Source: Cellulomonas shaoxiangyii
GTDB lineage: Bacteria > Actinomycetota > Actinomycetes > Actinomycetales > Cellulomonadaceae
Assembly: GCF_004798685.1 (NCBI RefSeq)
Contig: NZ_CP039291.1
Location: forward strand, 2,232,001 to 2,296,000
Direction of reading: 5' to 3'
DNA: 64,000 nucleotides
Below are positions 29,010-38,193 of the stretch, one piece after another. The first letter of the stretch is position 1, and each line of letters opens with the position of its first letter. A program made the translations under genes and the position numbers. The notes below the pieces were generated by a model, which worked only from the letters and a program-made list of their open reading frames with translations, ran no database searches and had not been told where the DNA came from.

Positions 29010-29038
29010 ACGCTAGGTGGCGCCCTCCCTGCGATCAA
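29010..29038 (-). promoter_or_regulatory. Promoter of ftsZ
   Basis: TTGATC (29038-29033), 17-bp spacer, TAGCGT (29015-29010), on the minus strand. The sequence CTAGCGTCAC recurs at the putative sepF -10. The predicted leader is about 140 nt. Confidence 0.6.
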
Positions 29039-29080
29039 CGACCACCGCGCGCGTGTCGCGCTCCGGCCGCGACGACGTGC

Positions 29081-29108
29081 GTCACGGCGCGGCGCCACGC
29101 GCCGTGAC
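29081..29108 (-). terminator. Hairpin terminator after ftsQ
   Basis: GTCACGGCGCG (29081-29091) pairs with CGCGCCGTGAC (29098-29108), 11 bp with a 6-nt loop, 3 nt after the ftsQ stop. It marks the end of the main dcw operon. Confidence 0.65.
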
Positions 29109-29111
29109 GGG

Positions 29112-30221
29112 TCAGCGGGTGATCGGCATCCGGGGGGCCGACACGTCGTAGACGACCGCGCCCGCGGCGACCGGCGCGGCGCGCAGCGCCGCGAGCACGG
29201 CGACCTTGAGCGGCGTCTCGTCCGCGCTCCCCCACTCCACGCGCGGGCCGTCCCGCAGCTGCATCGCCACGGTGTCCCGGGTCTTCGCCGACACGCCCTC
29301 GACCTGCGCGAGCAGGTCCGGCGGGAGCTGCTCGAGCACGTGCAGCACCGCCGTGAGCGTCCGCTCGTCCCCCACCGGCACGTCGACGACGGGGAGCCCC
29401 GCCGGCGGCGCCTCCGCGCGGCCCACCTGCACGCCCTCCTGGTCGAGCAGGGCGAAGCCCGGTGCGCCGTCGGACGCCGGCGCGTCGGGGGCCGTGGCCT
29501 CGGGCACGGCGGCCACCGGCTCGCGCGACACGAGCTGCACCGCGACACCCCGGGGCCACTCCCGCACGACGCGCGCCTCGCGCACGCCCGGCACCTCCAG
29601 CACGTCGTCGCGCAGCCGGACCGTGTCGAGGCGCGGCAGGGGCGTCCCGTGGTGCTGCGCGACGACCGCGAGCACCTGGTCGACGGCCACGACCGTGCCG
29701 GCCCCGGCGACCTCGACCTCCGCCGGGTCGAGCGCGAGCACGGGCGACAGCAGCAGCAGCCAGCCGAGCCCGCCCGCGACGAGCACCCCGGCGGCGATGA
29801 GCAGCACCTGCCGGTGCGCGAGCGCGCGACGCGCCCGGGCGCGCTCGGCGAACCGCTCCCGCGAGGTGGTCGACACGACGGCCGGCCGGACCGGGCCGGA
29901 GAAGCGGCCGCCGACCGTGTAGGTGGTGACGTTGCGCGTCGGCCCGGTGGCGGTCGTCGGGCCGGGCACCGCGCGCGACGTGCCGCCCGTGGTCGTCGGC
30001 ACCGGTCCGGTGCGAGGCGGCCGGGCGGCTGCGGCGTCCGCCGGCGCGGCACGCACCGGGCGCGACGGTGGCGCCGCCGCGTCCCGCGCCGCCGGGACGG
30101 AGGGTCCTGTCGGGGCCGCGCTCGGCCGGTCGGCCCTCCGCGGAGCCGTCCTCGCCGGAGCGGTCCGCTGCGGAGCGGCCGGACGGCTCGGACGGGGTGC
30201 CGGCGGCCGGTCGGGGCTCAC
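29112..30221 (-). CDS. ftsQ: Cell division protein FtsQ
   Basis: 369 residues. A long disordered Pro/Ala/Arg cytoplasmic region (1-135), a transmembrane helix (139-160), then the POTRA domain (DPAEVEVAGAGTVVAVDQVLAVV) and FtsQ domain (VREWPRGVAVQLVSREPVA). It links FtsL and other divisome parts to the septal synthase. GTG at 30221 overlaps the stop of the MurG-MurC gene (GTGA). The cytoplasmic part is much longer than in E. coli. Confidence 0.92.
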   Translation of the reverse strand: MSPDRPPAPRPSRPAAPQRTAPARTAPRRADRPSAAPTGPSVPAARDAAAPPSRPVRAAPADAAAARPPRTGPVPTTTGGTSRAVPGPTTATGPTRNVTTYTVGGRFSGPVRPAVVSTTSRERFAERARARRALAHRQVLLIAAGVLVAGGLGWLLLLSPVLALDPAEVEVAGAGTVVAVDQVLAVVAQHHGTPLPRLDTVRLRDDVLEVPGVREARVVREWPRGVAVQLVSREPVAAVPEATAPDAPASDGAPGFALLDQEGVQVGRAEAPPAGLPVVDVPVGDERTLTAVLHVLEQLPPDLLAQVEGVSAKTRDTVAMQLRDGPRVEWGSADETPLKVAVLAALRAAPVAAGAVVYDVSAPRMPITR

Positions 30222-32950
30222 GGCAGCGCACCGTCCGCGGCGGTGCCGCCGGTGGCCGCACCCTCGTCGCGTCCCCGTGCGCCGCGCTGCTCGAGGGCGG
30301 CCAGCACGACGGCGCCGAGCTCCGTGACGTCGCCGGCACCGACCGTGAGGACGAGGTCCCCCGCACGCGCCAGCTCCGCCACGGCGTGCGCGGCCGCGAC
30401 CCGGTCGGGCACGAAGCGCGCCTTGCCGGGCGTCGGCACGGCGTCGGCGACGAGGCCGCCCGTGACGCCCGGGGCGGGGTCCTCGCGCGCCGCGTACACG
30501 TCCGTGACGACCACGACGTCGGCCAGGTCGAAGGCCGTGCCGAACTCCGTCGCGAAGGTGCGCGTGCGCGAGTACAGGTGGGGCTGGAACAGCGCGACCA
30601 CCCGGCCCTCGCCGGCGACCTGGCGGGCTGCCGTCAGCAGCGCCGCCACCTCGGTGGGGTGGTGCGCGTAGTCGTCCACGACCCGCACGCCCGCGACCGT
30701 GCCGCGGTCCTCGAACCGGCGTCCGGTCCCGGCGAAGTCGTCGAGCCCGGCGGCGGCCGCGGCGGGCGCGACGCCCAGACGGCGCAGCACGCACCACGCC
30801 GCGGCGGCGTCGAGCGCGTTGTGCGCGCCCGGCACGCGCAGGTGCAGCGTCACCGCCTCGCCGTCGGTGGGCGTGAGCACGACCTCCCAGCGGCCGTCGT
30901 CCGTCGGGCGGCTCGCCCCCACGTGCACGTCCACGCCCTGCCCGACGCCGTAGGTGACCACGTCGACGTCGCGACCGCGCAGCTCCGCGCCCACGCGGGC
31001 CACGAGCCGGGACGCACCGGGGTCGTCACCGCAGGCGACCAGCAGCCCGCCGGGGCGGATGCGCCCGGCGAAGTGCACGAACGCGTCCTCGAACGCCTCG
31101 CGCGAGCCGTAGTGGTCCAGGTGGTCCGGCTCGACGTTCGTCACGACCGCGACCAGCGGCTCGTACGCGAGGAACGAGCCGTCGGACTCGTCCGCCTCCG
31201 CCACGAACGGCCCGTCGCCGTGCCGCGCTCCCCCGAGCGTGCCGCCGGCCGAGCGGACGACGCCGCCGATCGCGAACGCGGGGTCGGCACCCGCGTGCAG
31301 GAGCGCCGTCGCGATCATCGCGGACGTCGTCGTCTTGCCGTGCGCGCCGGCCACGGCCACCGCGTCACGACCCGCCATGAGCGACGCGAGCGCCTCGGAC
31401 CGGTGCAGCACCGGCAGGCCCCGGGCCCGCGCGCGGACGACCTCCGGGTTGGACGCGCGCACCGCGGAGGAGACGACGAGCGAGTCGACGTCCTCGACGT
31501 GCGCGGCGTCGTGCCCCACGTGCACGTGCACGCCGGCCGCGCGCAGACCCGCCAGCGCGGGCCCGTCGTGCGCGTCGGAGCCGCTCACCGCCAGGCCGCG
31601 CGCCGCGAGGAGCGGCGCGATGGCGGACATGCCGGCGCCACCGACCCCCACGAGGTGCACGCGGCCCAGGTCCGCGAGGGCCACGGCGCCGCGCGTGCCG
31701 GGGTGCGGCACGGCGGGACCGGTCGCGGGTGGCACGGCACCGGTGACCGGGTCCTGCGTCGTCCCGACCACCGGCGTGGCGTCACCCGCCGGGGAGCCGC
31801 CGGCGACGCCGCCCGGGACGTGGCCCCGGAGCTGCGCCTCGACGAGGGCCGCGACGCGCGCCGCCCCGTCGCGCACGCCGACGCCGGCGGCGGCGGCGCC
31901 CATCCGCAGCCGTGCCTCGCCGGCGTCGCCGGTGGCCAGCAGGACGGGCAGGTGCGCGCGCACCCAGTCGGGGGTCAGCTCGGCGTCGTCCACGAGGACG
32001 CCGCCGCCGGCCGCCACGACCGGCGCGGCGTTGAGGCGCTGCTCACCGTTGCCCACGGGCAGCGGCACGTACACGGCGGGGATGCCGAGCGCCGCGAGCT
32101 CGCACACGGTCCCGGCCCCGGCGCGGGCCACCACGACGTCGGCGACGGCCAGGGCGTGCTCCATCGCGGTCAGGTACTCGAGCACGTGGTACCGCTCGGC
32201 ACCGGGCACGGCCGCGACGGCGGCACGGACCTCGGCGTCCTTGCCGCGGCCGGTGAGGTGCAGCACCTGGGCACCGGTGGCGAGGAGGTCGGCCGCCGCA
32301 CCGGAGACGGCACGGTTGACGCTCACGGCGCCGAGCGACCCGCCCGTCACGAGCAGCGTCGGGGCGTCGGGGTCGAGGCCGAGCACGGCGGCCGCCGCGC
32401 GACGCGTGCCCACCGGGTCCGTCGCACGGGCGTGGACGAGGTCCTGCACCGGGCGGCGCAGCGGCAGGCCGGTCACCTGCGCACCGGGCAGCGGCGTGCC
32501 GGGGAAGGTCACGGCGACCGCGGCGGCGCCGCGCGCACCGAGACGGTTGGCGAGTCCGGGGCGCGCGTTCTGCTCGTGCACCACGACGGGCACGCCACGT
32601 CGGCGGGCCGCGAGGTACGCGGGGGTCGCGACGTAGCCGCCGAACCCCACGACCACCTGGGCCCCGATCGCGTCGATGGCGGACTCCGCCGCGGCGACCG
32701 CCGCGCGCAGCCGCCCGGGCAGCCGGAACCAGTCGGCGGTGGGGCGCCGCGGCAGCGGCACCCGGGGCACGACGGCCAGCGGGTACCCGTGCTCCGGCAC
32801 GAGCCGCGCCTCGAGCCCCTCGGCGGTGCCGAGCACGGAGAGCCGGGCGCCCGGGTGGCGTCGGCGCAGCTCGTCGGCGACGGCCAGCAGCGGGTTCACG
32901 TGCCCCGCCGTGCCGCCGCCCGCGAGGAGGACGGCGGGCGCGTCAGCCAC
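30218..32950 (-). CDS. murG-murC: MurG-MurC fusion: lipid II synthase joined to UDP-MurNAc-L-alanine ligase
   Basis: One 910-codon frame encodes two peptidoglycan enzymes. Residues 1-377 are MurG (GGGTAGHVNPLLAVADEL, GFGGYVATPAYLAA, VVARAGAGTVCELAALGIP, GNGEQRLNA), which adds GlcNAc to lipid I. Residues 426-890 are MurC (GVGGAGMSAIAP, AVAGAHGKTTTSAM, EADESDGSFL, VVDDYAHHPTEV), which adds L-Ala to UDP-MurNAc. Residues 378-425 are a Gly/Pro/Thr linker. No stop codon or ribosome site lies at the junction. These are normally separate adjacent genes, so this is a natural fusion. GTG start overlaps ftsW by 8 nt. Confidence 0.93.
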   Translation of the reverse strand: MADAPAVLLAGGGTAGHVNPLLAVADELRRRHPGARLSVLGTAEGLEARLVPEHGYPLAVVPRVPLPRRPTADWFRLPGRLRAAVAAAESAIDAIGAQVVVGFGGYVATPAYLAARRRGVPVVVHEQNARPGLANRLGARGAAAVAVTFPGTPLPGAQVTGLPLRRPVQDLVHARATDPVGTRRAAAAVLGLDPDAPTLLVTGGSLGAVSVNRAVSGAAADLLATGAQVLHLTGRGKDAEVRAAVAAVPGAERYHVLEYLTAMEHALAVADVVVARAGAGTVCELAALGIPAVYVPLPVGNGEQRLNAAPVVAAGGGVLVDDAELTPDWVRAHLPVLLATGDAGEARLRMGAAAAGVGVRDGAARVAALVEAQLRGHVPGGVAGGSPAGDATPVVGTTQDPVTGAVPPATGPAVPHPGTRGAVALADLGRVHLVGVGGAGMSAIAPLLAARGLAVSGSDAHDGPALAGLRAAGVHVHVGHDAAHVEDVDSLVVSSAVRASNPEVVRARARGLPVLHRSEALASLMAGRDAVAVAGAHGKTTTSAMIATALLHAGADPAFAIGGVVRSAGGTLGGARHGDGPFVAEADESDGSFLAYEPLVAVVTNVEPDHLDHYGSREAFEDAFVHFAGRIRPGGLLVACGDDPGASRLVARVGAELRGRDVDVVTYGVGQGVDVHVGASRPTDDGRWEVVLTPTDGEAVTLHLRVPGAHNALDAAAAWCVLRRLGVAPAAAAAGLDDFAGTGRRFEDRGTVAGVRVVDDYAHHPTEVAALLTAARQVAGEGRVVALFQPHLYSRTRTFATEFGTAFDLADVVVVTDVYAAREDPAPGVTGGLVADAVPTPGKARFVPDRVAAAHAVAELARAGDLVLTVGAGDVTELGAVVLAALEQRGARGRDEGAATGGTAADGALP

Positions 32951-34205
32951 GGGTCCGTCCGATCACCGCGAGCGAGCGACGCACGACCGAGGGGCGGGCG
33001 GCGAGCGCCTCGGCGGCACCCGGCTCGGAGCGGGCGAAGGAGATGAGGACGCCGAGCGCGGCCATCGTCACGATGAGTGCGGACCCTCCTGCGGAGACGA
33101 GCGGCAGCGGCACGCCGATCACGGGCGCGAGCCCGATGACGACCGCGATGTTGATGGTGGCCTGACCCACGACCCACGCGCAGATGCCGGCCGTGGTGAT
33201 CTTGACGAACGGGTCGGGGTGCCGGCGGATCACCCGGATCATGGCGAACGCCAGCAGCGCGAACAGGCCGAGCACGAGGAGCGTGCCGACGAGCCCGAGC
33301 TCCTCCCCGAGGATCGCGAAGATGAAGTCGTTGTGCGCGGCGGGCAGGTACGACCACTTCTCCCGGCTCTCGCCCAGCCCCAGCCCGCCGAACCCGCCCG
33401 TGGCCAGCCCCCAGCCGCCGTGCAGCGTCTGGTAGCACTCGTTCGTGACGTCGCAGGTGGCCGAGAGCCAGGACATGATGCGGTTCACGCGGTTGTCGCT
33501 GCCGAGCGCGAGCACTGCGACGCCCCCCGCCGCGACCACCCCGGCGAGCGCGAAGATCCGCAGCGGCACGCCCGCGACGAACATCGCGCCGGCCACCAGC
33601 AGGACCAGCACCAGCGCGGTGCCCAGGTCGTGGCCGAGCAGGACCGCGCCGATGGCGAGGCCCGCCACGGGCACCGCGGGGACCAGCGAGTGCTTCCACT
33701 CGTGCAGCAGCGCGAGCTTGCGCGTGAGGACCGCCCCGAGCCACACGGCCAGGGCGAGCTTCACGGTCTCGGACGGCTGCGCGGAGAAGCCCGGCAGGCA
33801 GACCCAGTTGCGGTTGCCGCCCGCCCCGCAGCCGAGCGGCGTGAACACGAGCATCTGGAAGACGACCGCTGCGCCGAGGGCGGGCCACGCGGCCGCGCGC
33901 AGGAACCGCACGGGCAGGCGCGAGAGCAGCAGGAGCGCGGGCAGGCCGATGAGCGCGTACTTCGCCTGGTCCAGGAAGACCGCGTACGGGGAGTCGCCGT
34001 CCGCGAGCGACTCGACGCTCGAGCTCGACAGGACCATGACCAGCCCGATCACGACGAGCAGCGTGCTCGCCCCGACGAGGACGTAGTAGCTCGTCACCGC
34101 CGAGTTCCACGCGCCGAGGAACGACGGCTCACGGCCCGCGAGCGGCGTCCCGCCGGCGGGGGTCCGCGTGCCGACCGCGGGGCCTGCGCCCACGGTCGCC
34201 GTCAC
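32943..34205 (-). CDS. ftsW: Septal peptidoglycan glycosyltransferase FtsW
   Basis: 420-residue SEDS polymerase with about ten membrane helices. Conserved features are GGNRNWVCLPGFSAQPSETVKL, SYLPAAHNDFIFAILGEELG and PLPLVSAGGSALI. It polymerises lipid II with FtsI at the septum. The cysteine pair in LGCGAGGNRNWVC and SATCDVTNEC may form extracellular disulfides. GTG at 34205 overlaps the murD stop (GTGA). Confidence 0.95.
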   Translation of the reverse strand: MTATVGAGPAVGTRTPAGGTPLAGREPSFLGAWNSAVTSYYVLVGASTLLVVIGLVMVLSSSSVESLADGDSPYAVFLDQAKYALIGLPALLLLSRLPVRFLRAAAWPALGAAVVFQMLVFTPLGCGAGGNRNWVCLPGFSAQPSETVKLALAVWLGAVLTRKLALLHEWKHSLVPAVPVAGLAIGAVLLGHDLGTALVLVLLVAGAMFVAGVPLRIFALAGVVAAGGVAVLALGSDNRVNRIMSWLSATCDVTNECYQTLHGGWGLATGGFGGLGLGESREKWSYLPAAHNDFIFAILGEELGLVGTLLVLGLFALLAFAMIRVIRRHPDPFVKITTAGICAWVVGQATINIAVVIGLAPVIGVPLPLVSAGGSALIVTMAALGVLISFARSEPGAAEALAARPSVVRRSLAVIGRTRG

Positions 34206-35680
34206 GGCGTGGCCTCCGGGCCGTCGTCGCGCGGGCTCACCCCGTCCGCCCCGAGTGCCCGCACGGCCGCCGCGAAGGCGTCGCCGCGGGCGGCGTAGGA
34301 CGCGAACTGGTCCATCGACGCGCTGGCCGGGGCGAGCAGCACCGTCACAGGGACGCCCGCGGGCGCCCCGGCGGCCAGGCGGCGCGCCTCCTGCACGGCA
34401 CGGGTCATCACCGGCTCAGTCTCACCGGCGGCCACCTCGATCACCGGGACGTCCGGGGCGTGTCGGGCCAGGGCGTCGCGCAGCGGGGCGCGGTCCACAC
34501 CGATCAGCACGACGCCGCGCAGGCGGTCGCGGCGCGCCCGCACGAGCTCGTCGAACGTCGCCCCCTTGGCCAGACCGCCGGCGACCCAGACCACCGACGC
34601 CTCGCCGAACGCGGCCAGGGACGCGGCGGCGGCATGGGCGTTCGTCGCCTTGGAGTCGTCGACGTACGCGACGCCGTCGACGCGCCCGACGGTGACGATC
34701 CGGTGGGCCCCGGGCGCGAACGCACGCAGCCCGTCACGCACGTGCACCGGGTCGACCCCGTGCGCGAGGGCGAGCGCCGCGGCCGCGAGGGCGTTGCGGA
34801 CGACGTGCGGCGGTACCGCCCCGTCAGGTCCCGCGAGCTGCGCGAGGTCGGCGAGCGTGCCGAGCTCGGCGGCGTGCGTGTGCCGCAGGCGCGCGAACCC
34901 GCGGTCGACGAGCACGTCGTCCACCAGGCCCACCTGCCCCACCGCCGGCGTGCCGAGCGTGAAGCCGACCGCGACCGCGCCGTCGACGACGTCGGCCTCG
35001 CGGACGAGCTCGGCCGTCAGCGGATCCGCCGCGTTGTAGACGCACGCGACCTGGGTGCGCTCGAAGATGCGGCCCTTGTCGGCCGCGTACGCCTCGAGCG
35101 ACCCGTGCCAGTCGAGGTGGTCCGGCGCGACGTTGAGCACGGCCGCCGCCTGGGGCGACATCGAGTGCGTGAGGTGCAGCTGGAAGCTCGACAGCTCGAC
35201 GGCGAGCACGTCGACCTGCGGGTCGACCGCCGCGAGCACGACCGGGGTGCCGACGTTGCCCACCGCGGGCGCGCGCCGCCCCGCTGCGCGCAGGATCGAC
35301 TCGAGCATGCCGACGGTGGTCGTCTTGCCGTTCGTGCCGGTCACCGCGAGCCACGGCGCGGCCTCGCCACCGCCGCCGTCGCGGGGCACCCGCACCTGCC
35401 ACGCGAGCTCCACCTCGCTCCACGCGGGCACGCCCCGCTCGCGCGCGGCCGCCAGGAGGGGGTGGTGCGGCGGCAGGCCCGGCGAGGCGACGACGAGGTC
35501 GACCTCCGCGAGGCCGTCGCCGGCGAGGAAAGCGGCGACGTCCCGGTGGTCCGCCTCCGGGGCGCGGTCGTCGAACGTGACGACGTGCGCGCCGCGGTCG
35601 GCCAGCACCTGGGCCGCCGCACGGCCCGAGACGCCGAGGCCGGCGACCAGGACGGTGCGGCCGTCGAACCGTGCGTCCAC
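34202..35680 (-). CDS. murD: UDP-N-acetylmuramoyl-L-alanine--D-glutamate ligase
   Basis: 492 residues. The Mur ligase ATP loop is AVTGTNGKTTTVGML; NVAPDHLDWHG and YVDDSKATNAHAAAASL are typical. It adds D-Glu to UDP-MurNAc-L-Ala. GTG at 35680 directly abuts the mraY stop (TAGGTG), so translation is coupled. Confidence 0.95.
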   Translation of the reverse strand: MDARFDGRTVLVAGLGVSGRAAAQVLADRGAHVVTFDDRAPEADHRDVAAFLAGDGLAEVDLVVASPGLPPHHPLLAAARERGVPAWSEVELAWQVRVPRDGGGGEAAPWLAVTGTNGKTTTVGMLESILRAAGRRAPAVGNVGTPVVLAAVDPQVDVLAVELSSFQLHLTHSMSPQAAAVLNVAPDHLDWHGSLEAYAADKGRIFERTQVACVYNAADPLTAELVREADVVDGAVAVGFTLGTPAVGQVGLVDDVLVDRGFARLRHTHAAELGTLADLAQLAGPDGAVPPHVVRNALAAAALALAHGVDPVHVRDGLRAFAPGAHRIVTVGRVDGVAYVDDSKATNAHAAAASLAAFGEASVVWVAGGLAKGATFDELVRARRDRLRGVVLIGVDRAPLRDALARHAPDVPVIEVAAGETEPVMTRAVQEARRLAAGAPAGVPVTVLLAPASASMDQFASYAARGDAFAAAVRALGADGVSPRDDGPEATP

Positions 35681-36763
35681 CTAGCCCGCCACCCACTCCG
35701 CGTAGAAGATCCCGACCCCGAGGGCGACGAACAGCCCCGCGATGATCCAGAACCGGATGACGATGGTGACCTCGCCCCACCCGGACAGCTCGAAGTGGTG
35801 GTGCAGCGGCGCCATCTTGAACACGCGCTTGCCGGTCATCTTGAAGAAGCCGATCTGGATGACGTCGGACAGCACGATGAGCACGAAGAGCCCGCCGATG
35901 ATCGCGCCGAGGATCTCGGTGCGCGTGAGGATCGTCAGGGCGGCGAGCGCACCACCGAGCGCCAGCGACCCGGTGTCCCCCATGAAGATCTTCGCGGGGC
36001 TCGCGTTCCACCACAGGAACCCGAACAGCGCGCCGGTGATCGCGGCCGCCACGACCGCGAGGTCGAGCGGGTCGCGGGTCTCGTAGCAGCGCGGCCCGGC
36101 GGTCAGGACCGACTGGCACGTCTGGTTGAACTGCCACACGCCCACGAGCACGTACGCGCCGAAGACGATGAGCGAGACGCCCGTCGCGAGGCCGTCGAGC
36201 CCGTCGGTGAGGTTCACGGCGTTCGACCACGCGGTGATGAGGAAGTTCGCCCAGACGACGAAGAGGATCAGCCCGACGGTCGTGCCGGCGAACGCGAGGT
36301 CGATGTTCGTGTCGCGGATGAACGAGATGCGCGTCGACGCCGGCGTGCGGAACTGCTCGTTCGGGAACTGCAGGGCGAGCACCGAGAACGTCACGCCCAC
36401 GATCCCCTGGCCCACGATCTTCCACAGCGGGGACAGCCCCAGGCTGCGCTGGCGGGAGATCTTGATGAAGTCGTCGAGGAACCCCACCACCCCGAGCCCG
36501 GTCATGAGGAACAGCGCGAGCAGGGCCGACGCGCTCGGTGTGGTGCCCGTCAGCACCAGCCCGCACAGCCAGCCGACCAGCGTCGCGCCGATGATGACGA
36601 CGCCGCCCATCGTCGGTGTGCCGCGCTTCGTGAAGTGCGCGGTCGGGCCGTCCTGGCGGATGAACTGGCCGTACTGCCGCTTCACGAGGAAGCGGATGAA
36701 CAGGGGCGTGCCGAGCAGCGCGACCAGCATCGCGATGCCGCCCGAGATGAGGACGGCCCTCAT
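35681..36763 (-). CDS. mraY: Phospho-N-acetylmuramoyl-pentapeptide transferase
   Basis: 360 residues, ten membrane helices. Catalytic aspartates are in [10 protein letters not shown] and [15 protein letters not shown], with [11 protein letters not shown] and the cytoplasmic [13 protein letters not shown] loop. It makes lipid I from UDP-MurNAc-pentapeptide and undecaprenyl phosphate. ATG overlaps the murF stop (ATGA). Pfam-typical length and motifs. Confidence 0.97.
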   Translation of the reverse strand: MRAVLISGGIAMLVALLGTPLFIRFLVKRQYGQFIRQDGPTAHFTKRGTPTMGGVVIIGATLVGWLCGLVLTGTTPSASALLALFLMTGLGVVGFLDDFIKISRQRSLGLSPLWKIVGQGIVGVTFSVLALQFPNEQFRTPASTRISFIRDTNIDLAFAGTTVGLILFVVWANFLITAWSNAVNLTDGLDGLATGVSLIVFGAYVLVGVWQFNQTCQSVLTAGPRCYETRDPLDLAVVAAAITGALFGFLWWNASPAKIFMGDTGSLALGGALAALTILTRTEILGAIIGGLFVLIVLSDVIQIGFFKMTGKRVFKMAPLHHHFELSGWGEVTIVIRFWIIAGLFVALGVGIFYAEWVAG

Positions 36764-38193
36764 GCGCCGGCCTCCACGAGCCGGTCGCCGAGCCGCCACA
36801 GGCCCGCGCCGTACGACGACTTCACCAGCACGACGTCACCGGGCCGCAGCTCCTCCTCGAGGAACGCGGCGGCGGCCTCGACGTCGTCGGCGAGGACGAC
36901 CTCGTCGCCCCAGGACCCCTCGTGGTTCGCGCCGTCCCGGATGGCCCGCGCGCCGTCCCCCACGACGACCGTCAGGCCGATGTTGAGGCGGACCACGAGC
37001 CGGCCGATCGCGTCGTGCGCCGTGCGGTGCTCGTCACCCAGCTCGAGCATCTCCCCCAGGACGGCCACCGAACGGCGCGTCCGCCCCGCGATGACGGCCA
37101 GCGCCTTGAGCGCGGCGCGCATCGAGTCGGGGTTGGCGTTGTAGGAGTCGTCGACGACCGTGACGCCGTCGGGGCGCTCGACGACGTGCATGCGGTGCGG
37201 CGAGAGCGCGTCCGCGGCGCTCAGCCCGGTGGCGACCTCGTCGATCGTGAGGCCCACCGCCAGGGACGCGGCTGCCGCGGCCAGCGCGTTGTGGACGTGG
37301 TGCTCGCCGACGAGGCGGAGCGTGACCTCGCGGTCCTCGCCCGACGGCACGTGCTGCAGCCGGAAGCGTGCCCGCCCGAGCGCGTCGAGGCGCACGTCGA
37401 CCGCACGCACGTCGGCGTCCGGGGACGCGCCGAACAGCACCACGGGGCCGGGCGCCGCCGCCGCCATGGCGCGCACGCGGTTGTCGTCGGCGTTGAGCAC
37501 CGCGGTGCCGCCCGGGACCAGCCCGGTGACGATCTCCGCCTTGGCCCGCGCAACCGCCTCGATGCCGCCGAAGCCACCGAGGTGGGCCTGCCCCACCACG
37601 AGGACGATCGACACGTCGGGCGGGGCGATGTCCGTCAGGTAGGTCAGGTGCCCCGGCCCGCTCGCGCCCATCTCCAGGACGAGGAACCGGGTCGCCTCGT
37701 CGGCGCGCAGCACCGTCAGCGGCAGGCCGATCTCGTTGTTGAACGACCGCACGGGCGCCACCGTGGGCCCGGCCGCGCCGCACAGCTGCGCGAGCAGGTC
37801 CTTGGTGGAGGTCTTGCCCACGGAGCCGGTCACGCCGATGACGCGCAGCCCGCTGCCCCCGGGCTCGACCGCGGCCTCGCGCAGCCGGGCCAGCACGTCC
37901 CGCGCCAGGTCGCCGAGCGCGCGCTCCACGTCCGGGACGACGACGCACGGCAGCGGGCCGTCGGGCCCGTCCAGGGGTCGGGCGGCGAGCACGAGCGCCG
38001 CGCCGGACGCCACCGCGCCCGCGGCGTAGTCGTGGCCGTCGACGTGCTCACCGGGGAGCGCGACGAACAGCCCGCCGGGCAGCACCTCCCGGGAGTCGAC
38101 GACGACGGGTCCGGTGACGACCGTCGCCGGTGCGGTCCCGGACAGGGCTCCGCCGGTCGCGGCCGCGATCTCGGCCGCCGTGAGGGCGATCAC
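36760..38193 (-). CDS. murF: UDP-MurNAc-tripeptide--D-alanyl-D-alanine ligase
   Basis: 477 residues. ATP loop [32 protein letters not shown], and [20 protein letters not shown] are MurF signatures. It adds the D-Ala-D-Ala dipeptide. GTG at 38193 overlaps the murE stop (GTGA). Confidence 0.95.
   Translation of the reverse strand: MIALTAAEIAAATGGALSGTAPATVVTGPVVVDSREVLPGGLFVALPGEHVDGHDYAAGAVASGAALVLAARPLDGPDGPLPCVVVPDVERALGDLARDVLARLREAAVEPGGSGLRVIGVTGSVGKTSTKDLLAQLCGAAGPTVAPVRSFNNEIGLPLTVLRADEATRFLVLEMGASGPGHLTYLTDIAPPDVSIVLVVGQAHLGGFGGIEAVARAKAEIVTGLVPGGTAVLNADDNRVRAMAAAAPGPVVLFGASPDADVRAVDVRLDALGRARFRLQHVPSGEDREVTLRLVGEHHVHNALAAAAASLAVGLTIDEVATGLSAADALSPHRMHVVERPDGVTVVDDSYNANPDSMRAALKALAVIAGRTRRSVAVLGEMLELGDEHRTAHDAIGRLVVRLNIGLTVVVGDGARAIRDGANHEGSWGDEVVLADDVEAAAAFLEEELRPGDVVLVKSSYGAGLWRLGDRLVEAGA

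Noticed and set aside
29112..30797. A longer FtsQ reaching into the MurG-MurC gene
   Set aside because: The extension would be antiphase to MurC coding and the GTGA overlap at 30221 gives a conventional start.
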